Assembly: GCA_030141605.1 (NCBI GenBank)
Contig: JAQGDQ010000066.1
Coordinates: 684,001 to 724,692 of the forward strand
Source of the DNA: Tubiluchus corallicola
Lineage: Eukaryota > Priapulida > Priapulimorpha > Priapulimorphida > Tubiluchidae
Direction of reading: 5' to 3'
Length of the DNA stretch: 40,692 nt
Positions 24,501 through 36,854 of the stretch are shown piece by piece. The position numbers and the translations under genes are program-made. The notes under the pieces were generated by a model. The model searched no databases. It saw only the letters and a list, made by a program, of their open reading frames with translations, and was not told the DNA's origin. Within the stretch, counting starts at the first letter, position 1. The number at the start of each line of letters is the position of its first letter.

Positions 24501-27500
24501 AATGAGGTCTTACAGTACGAATACAATGTTGTTAGATTTTAAAAACCTCATAGATAATTAGCAAGTATCACTAAGTTACAGATGCATATGCATTCCACTG
24601 GTAGTGATCAAACTGAACGAGCGCACCACACTGATAGAAAAGATGTGTTTGGTAGTAACACTTGTTTTGACCGCCAATTATCAGTGAACACATGAACTGG
24701 TTTCTGGCATGCTATATTAATACGCAGTGGATATTTCTTTGATTTCACCAGTTAGTTAGATAGATATTTAATATCAGACTTTTTTATAATTTTTTTGGTT
24801 AATTGTTTGATGCTGGTATATTTTAGCCAATTAGTTTTTTATTTTCAGAATTGATTGGTTTGAGGAGGAAAATGTCGCAGTTGGGACCATCCTGAATGTC
24901 ACAATATGGGAGGATAATTCAGGATTGGCTCCCGACTGGTTATTGGAAAAGGTAAAGCAAAAAGCAAAAACGTGTGTTCGTTGGCGAGATACACGAATTT
25001 ATCTATCAAAGAAATATCTCTAAAGTATACTACAAAGTAATGAACATAATTGTCACTTTGTATGAAGCTGTTTGATGGATGATAATATGTAGGAGCTAGT
25101 TCATTATTAGTGGTCTTTTGCTATGATTGTATACCACTAATCTTCTGGGCGTAACTGTTTGTAGTGTGTTAGTCAGTGCATCTATTATTTGTGAATATTT
25201 TATTTTGGTTTTTCATTGTTGTCGGGCAAAGCCTGTACCTGATTTACACTGAACGCTGTTAAACGTTCAGGAAAACATGTATTATGCCACCAGCTGCCAA
25301 AAAACTAATGATTCCATTTACTAGACAATTTGTTACTTTGTGTGGTGTCACAAAACTAATTGAAATTTTGGTGTAGTGTTTCTGTGACTTCTGTGACATC
25401 TGTGCACTTGAATAATTCCTTTGGACGCTTCAGAATTTTATTAGTAATTTTTTGTATCTTGAATATGAATTTTGCACATGAGCAATTTGTGTACTTGTTT
25501 TGCTTATTTTAAGTAAATACGATGCATTTAAGTGCAATACAATGTACGGAACGCATACATTAGAATATGATGCTAAGTCATTGAAAAACACAAACATTTT
25601 TATGAAGCTTCGAAATCTAAACAGTACTGCTGCTGTAATGATTGTTAGATGGATGAGTTATTGATAAGTGTTACTTAAATTCACATCAATGATTAAAATG
25701 AACTACTTTGCAGCATTTATGTTACAAATTTTTGCACTTTTTTGCAATTAATACAGTAAGTGTTTATATCCTAACTTTTTAGCTGCAGCTCTTAGTATTT
25801 TTAAAATAGTTTTCAAATGAAGTGTGTTGTATTGCAGCCACATGATCACAGTCATCATTATAAAAAAATTGATATTAATTATTATATTGAAAAAAAATTA
25901 CAGGTGTTTATGTTAACTGCATCAAATATCTTGGCCAAGGATTGCAGTTAAAGTGTGTAATTATCAAAGTGTTTTTTAAAAACTGAAAAACATACTCTGT
26001 TTTATTTGCTATGCTGAATCTGGTTGTTTACCTTGTAAAAGGAGGATATATATATATATACATTCAAATGTGGCTGAGATACTTCTTCGGAATCAGTGAC
26101 TTAGCCTTGATAATGAGGTTTTTGTCTTGACACAACCACTCACAGTATAAGTAGGCTGTGTCATTGAATGTTGTATTCTGGCTTGCAGTTACTGAATTGT
26201 ATAAAAAAATTTGTAATGGTACATTTGCTGTTGCTTTGTTCAAGTATCAAATTCAAAAGCTTAACACGTACACAATTCAGCTGTAAGGTTAATTACTCAC
26301 TGTCAAAAATTCGACTATGTCATTCCAATATTCAGAGAATTGCACTTGTTCCCAACTGAGTGCATAATAAAATTTAAAATAAATTTAATAACTTACAGAG
26401 CGATCAATGGTGTTTCACTTATTTACATATCAGACCTTCTCAAGCCATATGTTCCTTGCAGAACATTAAAATCTATCTCAAATAGAAGTGATCTTAAAGT
26501 CCCACTTGCCAGGCTTGTCACTGCCCTTAGACTGTGGAACTCTTTACCAATGCAATTATGCCAGATGAAGTCACTTGGCAGTTAAAAAAATTGAAAACTC
26601 CCTATTTTAGTGAAGCTTTTTGTAATTAAGATAATTGTGCCTAGTCTGTGTTTGTGCATGTTTTGTAGCATTGCCTTTATTATTTTACTATTTTTTTCTG
26701 TGCTATGATTTCTTTCTTTTTTTCATATTTAATTTACTTTTAATCACTTAATGTGCCTTGGTCTTAGATGTCTTATGAATTCATTTTTTAGTAATTTGAT
26801 AGTCTTTTACTTTTTTAAATCTTCTGTAAAATGTAATCTTCATGTAAACTGCATTAAAAATATTTCATAAAATAATTATTATTAATTGTTGCTGATTCTT
26901 GTTGTTTAGTATGTATTGGATGTAAGTAGTAAACGAATGTGATGATGCGCTGGCAGTGATACATTAAGATGAAAATGTCATATTGTTTACATTTCAGTCT
27001 AACTTTGTTCTTTTATTTCACTAGCTGGTGATAGAACTTGGCTACTTAGTCTACACATGTCCATGCATGAAGTGGTTCGACGGAGCTCCTCGTGAAAATG
27101 CGCAGACATTTCCCTGTTACCTCAAAGCAAATAATACTCCACCAGGTATGAGTTTAGTAGTTAAAGTAATACTGATAAATGTTTTCTTATTAGTGTGTTA
27201 GTTAAATGATGAGTTAAGCAAATTTATAAGGTTCAGTGGAGGAATTTTTTTTAAAATTATTTTTATGTAATTTACCCAGATAGGTTCCCTAATAGTAGTA
27301 CTTTTTTCACCAGTCAGATAGTGGGATAGCAAATTGTCTAGGTTGGTCCAACACAACCAGGGCAATTTTGAGCATTATCCAATTTGCAAGTACAAATGAA
27401 ATGAATAGGATAAAAATAAAAAAAGAGAGATTCCCACATGTAAATATAGGTATATTAATGACGTCAGCATTATTTTCACTGTCTTTTCCACAATGTGTAT

Positions 27501-30500
27501 TTTACAAAATATCAAAAGATTATGTCTTGGTAAAAGATTTATGTTTTTGATCCGGGCATTTAATAAAAGGGAACAAAAAATCATCATTAATTTTCCATCA
27601 CTGATTAAAAAAATTTATACCAAAAATAATGCAGAGAATGCAACCGTGTTTGCAGTCGTTATACAAATTATTTGAAAATTCCTCCATACCTTTTCTGCGG
27701 GATGAGGAAGAATCTTGTATGAACTAGGTTAACCAGTTGTTCAAAGTTGTGTAAACTAAATGTTGCCAATTTTGTACCAACATGGTGACAATATTTCCTG
27801 AACATATTTTTTGTCGATTTTGGCAAGATCGTGACCACATGGTGACAATATTGTATGCTGCCTGGGTAGCTGCTTGGATGGTCTTGGAAAAATAAGCAAA
27901 GAAAGAAATAGTCCATAGGGTGTATATAGTAAGTGTTATCGTCATTATCATCACCTTCTTCATCATCAGTTATAACATGCTCTAGTTACATCTGTGTAAT
28001 TTGGTAACTACTGTATTAATAAAACTGAAAATTGTGCTCGTTCAGTATCATTAAATATGTCCTTGATAACCAGCTTTTGTACTTTACCTCTTAGTGTTTT
28101 GTTATCTTAAATATTTGTGACTGTAACTTGTGTGTGATGTTCCTTCTGTTTGCGAGGTATTTCTTTACAAAAGTAAAGCTCACAAATAAAACTTTATATT
28201 TATTTTGTTGTTTTCTTTCTCTTCATATATTTTGCACATTTGGAAAGCGTTTTTGCAAGTTTGTAACACCAGATTACCTGTGCTAGTGGTGATAATGAAA
28301 AATTATTTCTAACATTTTACTGAAATATGGTGCATGAGTTGGTGCCATGATTGATATTTTAAACAAGTTTCTTCATACGAAATTTCCAACATGAATTCCG
28401 TAATGCTACCACATTGCAGAGGTAAATTTGTTTTGTTTCAGAAAAACTGAATGTAGTGCCGATCAACTTTACTGTCGGTTTTTATAATTCCCGTTGCGTG
28501 TATTGGGATGAGAAAAAGGAGGAGTTTAGAAGTGAAGGATGTTTGGTATGTGTCCTTATAGCCCCAAACACTTTGAATGGCAACCATTTTTCAGAAAGGA
28601 ATGATTTTCAAATTATTATTAAGTCATACAAATGAATTTAGTAAAGCCGTTCTTGGCACTTTGATGCTATATGATGTGTGCACAGTAAATTCTTAATTAT
28701 TAAAACACGATTTATCTCATGTCTGTGTTGTAATTTTGAACTTTATGTAAATTACTGGTTTATTACTGTAAACACAAAGTTGAAGGTCTATACATTTGAA
28801 ACAGCAGTTTCATTACATTGTTACATCAGTTTCAGCATGTATTCAGTCTAATGCAATTTTGACTATATATGACTATTAATTAATTTTTGTTAATTCTGAT
28901 ACGCAAGTTTCTTGTAAAGTTGTAATTAGTAAATTTTTGCCTGATTTTTAATTTCTGCTAAATCAACCACAGGCAGCTAGTAGCTGATGATTACTTATTT
29001 ACATAACCAGGCTTCTGTTGATAGAAACATTAGTCACAGCAATTTCTGAACTATGAAGGCTTATAACAGCAAACAGAACCAAACTCACATTTATTTCATA
29101 AAAATAAGCAATTTGAACTACTTTTGTCTTAAAACGTGTTTATGTTGTAACTATTTCTAGTTATTTTAAGTTATATTGAAATGAATTTTTGTTAATAGGT
29201 GGGACCTCTTACGACAGAAAAAAGAATGCACTGTGTGTGTTATCACCTCACTGCTTTTGCTGGCAGCTTTCTTGTAATGCCAAACGAGATACAACCATTT
29301 GAAGAGGCTGAATTGTTTTTGACTTTTTTCGACAACCCTGTAACAATACTGCTAGTTGTACTGATTTGGATAATTTACTTTGTTTTGCTTGTGTACTCAT
29401 ACAGAAAAGATAAAGCAGACACCTCAAGGGTAATCATTTTCTATTCTCGAATGTTGTTCCAGGCTAGGCCCGGAGGTGGCTGTGTTTATAGCTAACAGTT
29501 AGTTCTTTCTTTCTGTCCGTTTATTTGAAAAACTGTAAATGAATTTTCATGATATTTTAAGTAAATGAGGAAAAGTTTAGAGAAATGCTGAATGTTGCTG
29601 TGAAATTGCCAAAGGTGTTTAGGTGTTTAATGCCACTTGATATTCTTATTCATAACTGATATTTTAGTGAACCAGTTTTGCAAACTATACTCCTGTATCT
29701 GCTCTTTGCAAGTCAAAAGTCATATTTTGTGGTTTTAGTGTGAACCTATCCAGCAGTGCTTAAAGGGTTTGTAGTTAGTTATGAAAATGCAAATTACCCA
29801 AGATTTCTTTATACCTAAAAAGAGTCAAATGTATATGTTTTGTTATTTTTTAATTTATTTAAATTTAGGGAATAATTTCTATGAAAAAAAATTGCACAAG
29901 TATAAACAAATTTATAAATTTACGTAAATGTTAAAATGTTCACCATCATCATCGTACTCCCTTTACATCTATTTACAGACGGTGAATGGGCAATTTTTAG
30001 ATTACTAGTTCTAATTTTGCTTCATTTCGATGGATACAGTAAATAGTCACTGTAACAGACAGGGCAGTTGCTCTATTGATATCTTCTGAAATTAGCATTT
30101 TCGATTTTTGTTGGCAGGTTGGTGTGACGATACTTGAAGATAACAATCCACATGATAAGTATGTTTATCTTATCATCACTTATACTGGAATCAGAAAAGG
30201 TGCAGCTACGACCGCTACTGTCACTGTAGTGATAAAAGGTATAGTACATTCAATGAGGACAGCTTGCTGAAATTGTCTTGTTTTTTTTTAAATGTTTTTT
30301 TAATGTAGCATTTGTTGTAATATGAAAATTGCAAAACATGTGCTTCATTTTGCATGTTATTCTTAATTTTACACGGCTGGCACTTACTAATTAGATCCAC
30401 CAGAAGAGTGTCGTAGAGAGTTTTCGAAAAATAGGCATCTTGAATTTTGCCTATGTAATTTGTAAGAAATATGCCTATTTTCACGATGTGTCATACCAAA

Positions 30501-33500
30501 TCTTGTTATGAATAAATTTTCACCACACTCTGGATATGAAAAAAGGCTTCAAACTTTATGTAAATGTCAGCTCTGAGTTGTTTTTGTCTGCAAATGAATG
30601 AAATAGTGCAATTGTTACCAGTTCAAAAGGTTATCCAAGGCTGCTCATATCTGTTCTTTTTTGTTTGGTTACCCGTATTGCTTGTATATGAACTCCGCAT
30701 TGTTTCTTTTCTTTGACCAGTAGGTTGGATACGTACAACATTTTTTGTATTCATTTGTCCTGCTATTTCATTGGTCGTGTTATCAAAATTATGTAGAACT
30801 TGTTAAAGATTGGTGACCCACTCCTTTAAGTTTGGGAGTAATTTAGACAAGTTACGTCATTGGTTGACAAAGATTTATTTCTGCTCTAATGTTACAAATT
30901 TCTGTATTTTTTCTAGGTACTGATGCTAATAGTCCTCCAACCATTTTGACTGATAAAAATAGGCCTATCATGTGTGCTGGAGCTCAAGACTGGTTTCTGT
31001 TGCTAACACAACATTCACTTGGTGATCTAACATCTATTGTTATTTGGCATGACAATTCGGGAAAGCATCCTTCCTGGTAAGGTTTGGAAATGGTAGAATA
31101 GAAAGCAACACAATAGCCCTGAGCAAAAATGAGTGCAAAATTTTTTTCAGAAATCTGATGGAAAAACTCATTACTGGGCATACTTTACGAGAAGTTGAAG
31201 CACATGATGAGGAGTCAGCAACTTATAAAAGGTTGTAGAGATCAAGTAATTGTTAACCAGTTCAAGATTGCTGATAATCATCATAATAAGAACAAACATT
31301 CGCAACTAAATCTTTCTAAACCGAAAACTGTATTTCCTAAAATACTGAAGTAGATTTTTGGTTTAGAGTTCACTTTGTGGTGTGTGGTTGATCAAAAATA
31401 TCTGAAAGGTAATTTCAGTATGAAGCTTTTGTGGTGTTTAGTTTATCAAATGTGTCTAAAAGCTAGATTTAGCACTTTTAGCACAATGTTTCAGGCATCT
31501 ACACACTTATTTGTAAGTAAGGAGTGCTGTTGCTTATAGAGTGCAGCTGCACCACATTAATTTAAGCTCTCTTATCACACTAAGTGCATATCCTTTAGGT
31601 TCTTGCGAAAAGTCGTGATTACAGATGTACAAGATGATACCTCCTGGGTTTTCTTGTGTAACAAGTGGCTGGCCGTTGATCGTGGACTGAAAACAGTTTA
31701 TTATGAGCTGTATCCAGCTAAAGAGAGCACGCTAAAGGTAAAATAAAAATTTAAGAATAGCAAAACTATGAGCTTAGTTATCTAATAATTACTTGTACCA
31801 TAGCCATTTTTGTATTTAAAGTTGCTTAATAGATTTCCAATAAAAATAATGAGGTCACTGGTGGTATATTTTTATTATCTTGTGTGTATTTGTTAGCAGA
31901 TATCATATTGTTTCCATTGTGCCACACAATTCGATCCTTAGCTACTCTCCAAGATGAATATTTTTGAAAATTACTGGTCTTTTGTCTGAGGTGGTGCAGA
32001 CCAGTTGCTGACGTATAGTTCGTTTTCTAACAAAGTTACTGTTTTCCTGCTTTTGTGTCCACCTTTTTCCATTGCTGTGTCAGTAGCTGCCATGTTTGTT
32101 CTGTAGTGGTTCTTATAGCACGTAATGGTATGCTTTGGTCTTCTTGTAATGTTGCCAAGAGAGCAGCGGAAAGTGTCTGTGAATTGGCACTTGCTGATTG
32201 TTTCTCCCAGCACTCATAGCACTTCTCTTTTTTCCTTGTGAAAACCTGTTTTTAGCCATTTTCTTATGATGAGTCCATACAGCCTTACAAAAATGTACCT
32301 TGTTATATATTTGCCGAGTGCACTTGGTATATTTGGCGTAGTGCATAGTGCTTTAACTACACACAGTTAAGTGCTATTAAACTTGTTTTAGTATTGTCTA
32401 TATAGTACTGTTAGCTAGTACCATCGTATGTGGGTAATTGTTCAATGGTCATGGAGTTTTATTGGACACCAAACTTGAGCAGTACTCAGTCTGATCAGTA
32501 AACTGAATGTGATCGCTGAGAAAACTGCACCTATGACATTTCTTTTGTTGGAACAAATCATATGGCTGCATCTTTACCAGTTCATCATGCCATCTTAGTT
32601 CCTTGATGAGTCCCTGACTCCCAGTTGTTAAACCAGGATTGATTTACATTTCTCACTATCTATGAATGTCTTTAACACAGTGAACCTGTGGCTCACATGA
32701 TATTGCTCTGTTATAATGCATGTGTAATTCTTGCAGAACTCCTTTTGCACCACAACCATTCCACAACCGTTGATTGATGGATTCCAGCTTACCGTGTGCT
32801 AAATTGTATATTATTAAATACATAAATAATGCAAGTAAAATGTCTTGTACTAATTATTTTAGTTGCTTATTGCAGTATGAAAATTTAGTATGATCACTTT
32901 TTGTATGTGTAGGGCTTTGTTCACCTCTTTTCAAATAGAACTTTGGAGGATTTTCAAGACGGACACTTGTGGCTGAGCATATACTTGCGACCGCCTCACA
33001 GTAAATTTACCAGAGTTCAGGTAGGTAGTTTTAATTTGCTATCAGGCTATATTTTGTTTGCGTGACAACCATCGAGTTGTAGACACTATTCAGGTTTTCC
33101 TTGTTGATATCTGTTTACACATTTAGGCCGAACACTATTACATTTTTGTTTGTTTATTGTTAGTACTATATGGTTTTTGCTTCCCTGGGATTTATATGAA
33201 TTTTTCTAAAGTTGTGTGATGTTTTCCATAGTTGTGTAATTTGCATGTATTTTCTATTTCAAACATTTTCAAAATGTATAAATCTTTTATGATTTCTATT
33301 ACCGTTTTAACATTTTCAGAGATTATCCTGTGCTTTATCACTTTTACTTACCATGATGCTTGGAAACATCATGTTTTATGGCATTCCGACTGATGACCCT
33401 GAAGATCAAGCTGAGGTGGCTGTTCTAAAATTTTCCTGGTCTCAACTTTCTATTGGTACATATTCTTACTAACATTAATGATGTGTAATTTACATATTTT

Positions 33501-36500
33501 AATTGACATTTTGGTAAAACATTTATTTTTCTTTAATTTGCAGCTAGGAAGTATACACCACTTTCCAAACAAATTCTGCAGTTCATCAAAATAGTAGCAT
33601 ATATGTGACAGAAAATAGATTTGCTATTGTTTAAAAAATGGTCTATTTGTTTATATCAGAACAACAAATGTTTAGTGTTTTCGAATAACAGAGCATCTAT
33701 GATTCATTGGGGTTGTCTGTAGCACTAGTCTTAACTGTAATAAATGCACTATTGTCCTCAGCCTAAGCGTAATTTGTATACAATATTGACTGCCCCGAAG
33801 TTCCCCCTCCCCCCCACCTGGCGTGCTAAACATACTTGTTCAGTACTATTTGCAGCAAAATTTGTCATTATCTATCATGTCATTATTACTCTTTGACTCT
33901 CATTTGTATTTACAGCAAAACAATCGCTTCGCTGCACATTTAGTTATAGGCCCGGCGGAGTTTTGATAAATAACTAAATTTTATCAATGTTTGATTTTTT
34001 TCGAAAGGCATTGTGATATCTAGAGTTTATGTTAGGCTGAAAAAATGGAAATTATTTTTTCTTTTAAATTGAATATAAATGATATTTTTAACCCGTTCCT
34101 TTGTGCTTCTAAATATATATTACTGTAATATTACTCCTAAAAATATGTCAATGTATGAGTGAACCACTTCAGAATAACAGAGTCATTTTTATACAGTTTT
34201 TTAAGTGCTATGGCTTTCTTTAATAGCGTTTCTATTCGTGGGTTCTTAACAATTATGTTTTCATATGTAGCTCTCTTCCTGACTTTGAATGACAATATGA
34301 TAGATTACAAGTAATGTACAGACATGATGTTGGCATCGAAGTGCTCACCAGGATATGCTTATCGTGTTATAAGTAAATTTTCATAATTTGAGTCAAAAGA
34401 TCGATTTTGCTATGACACATGGAAACATTTGCCATCTTTGACTTTAAAATAACAGTGTGATGCAAGTAAAATTGCTTGATTTAACTAGTTCATCATCAGT
34501 TTTTTTACTTGCGTGATATGTTACAAAACGTGTTTGTTCATTCACGCCGCCAAACTCAATATGTCTTTAACCACAGTGCAGACTTGTTGATAGCTACCTA
34601 TGGTATATTACAACAAGTATTTTGAACATGCCCTGTCAATCAATGCCCCATTTTAAGCTGTATCTCCATGCTGACTTCACCCCTCAAACAAGAAGTGTGG
34701 AAGTGTTCAGTATTGTTTAGAATATCCATTGATTTAAAAGAATCCTCTTGAGTTTCAACCGCAGTTTTCAAAAAGACAAAAAGAACAACTCTCTGAGCAC
34801 CTGACATCTTCTGCTGCTGATAAAAAATCAAACCTTGTCTTTTTTGCTGTTTTGCAACAGGGAAACATTGTTGTAATTTACCATCTAGGTCTTTTATAAT
34901 TTCTTTGTTACGTAATTTTTTATATTTTAAAAAATAGTTTGAAACAGTAATTTTAATCTGCATATCCAAAGTGAGGTTTTGAGATTAAAGTATGCATTTG
35001 GGATCAAAGGGAGTACATTTTTTTGTAATTGTTTCTTGTGACTTTTGTGGTTGTTAACAGCAACTTATTGCATTATGCTGTCACGCACACATACACACAC
35101 ACACACACACATGCACACACACATATATGATTTTCTCCTTTTTTTAGGTTTTTCGACTGGCCTCATTACTTGGTTAATTAATTTGGTTATCGTGTCCTTT
35201 TTTCGAATGTCACAAACTGGTGAAGTTGTGTCTGTGCGGGAACAGGACATTTTTAGCAGGTACTTGGTGATCTTTTCTCCACTTTTATTGGGTTTCTCCA
35301 CTTATGATTTAATTCACAGAATTTATTCTGCCATGAAGTGGATCTCATCTCATTGTTGTTAATGTAATAAGTTTCTAGCCTGTTTTTAGTGTGAAGTCAC
35401 AATTATATAGAGTAGCCAGAGGTGGAAAATCTTACAAATGTCCTGGTGACTAAAATTTGGCATACCGGTAATGTACTAAGTCCAGAGATTTTTATAGATG
35501 TATCTAGTATTGAGATAGCGGGGGAGGGGGTTACTGCAAAGGGCCACAGAGCCCATGGAGATTTAAAAAGTTCCACTTCTAAATTGTCAATTTTATTGGA
35601 ATTTTCACTACTTACATGTATTCCCACTGCAAATACAATTGTTATCTTCAAACATTATTTCAGTTATTGTTACACACTCACTCATAGTAATACTTAGTAG
35701 TTTATATACCCACCAACTATGCGTGGAGTTAAGTGATTTAAAACTGTGATGCTTAGCAAGATCATTTTGCCCCTTATCTTAAATACTGTTCCATAAAATT
35801 TCTTAGAACTATTCTAAGAAAGGAGTCCTTCATTTTGTTTGGCTCACAGGTTTTATCACTTTGGTATGAGACAACTTCAAACAATAATTCTGCAAAATAT
35901 CTCACCCATCTAGGCACTTATAATGTCTGATGTTGCTTAACTACTGAAGGAAGTTCTTTTGAGCGCCAAAAAGTAACAATGCAGTAAAGTTTTTAAGATA
36001 TTAACACACGACTTGTATTGGTTGCATTTTAATACTGACCACTGGTGATGCTTGGAAGGTTAACTATTGCAAAAATCAATATATCTTATCTTTACAGCAG
36101 CAAGCTGCCTATTTATAAAACAAAATTGCTACTATAATAGTTTAGTTATAGTTACTGCACAGTTATGATGCAGACACATTATTCCTGTATGTGCTGCCGC
36201 TGCCAAGTTTTTGAGTACGATGCAATAGCGGCAATATGTAGGTACAAACTACAGCTCATGTAGGTGTGCAAAAAATATTACCTCGAGTAATAATTACATT
36301 GTAGCTTTGATGAGTATTAGAATGTGGCACAGTTTTGTCATTTTTGCTAATAAAGAGAGAGAAAAATCGAAACTTTTGCCATTAAAATTTTGATAAAAAA
36401 TTGTGTCCCTCTGCAAGAAGAAGTGTCCCACGGACTACGTCCACCAGTCCGGTAAGATTTTCCAGCCCTGAGAGTAGCTTCATCTTCTAAATTTTTATGT

Positions 36501-36787
36501 TAAAACGGATTCTATTGTAATAGTAAATGGCATTCTAAATAACATCGTCATGAAATGGATTCTGTTGCAATGCTACATAGCATTCTAAACGACACATCCG
36601 GGCACTTGGGCAGAGAAAACTCAGTAAGTGTGTGACCCAATGCTTCACATTCTGGACTAGCTATTTTTTCGGCTAATTAATAGACTTGGTGAACTAAAAT
36701 ACTGGTTTTTCATTTTTTAACTATCATTCCAATTGTCATTAAGAATTGCCTCCATATTATCATACGCATTTATTTTCAACCCACATC

Positions 36788-36854
<67 letters not shown>

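Noticed and set aside
33416-33455. Ending exon 28 at the in-phase GT at 33416
   Set aside because: The stretch to 33455 encodes the conserved SWSQLSIG start of TM3, and only the later donor gives the phase 1 that exon 29 needs.
35422-35697. 91-codon frame in the left part of the hAT-like element
   Set aside because: No transposase motif is visible and the frame overlaps an open frame on the other strand. It is treated as non-coding element sequence.
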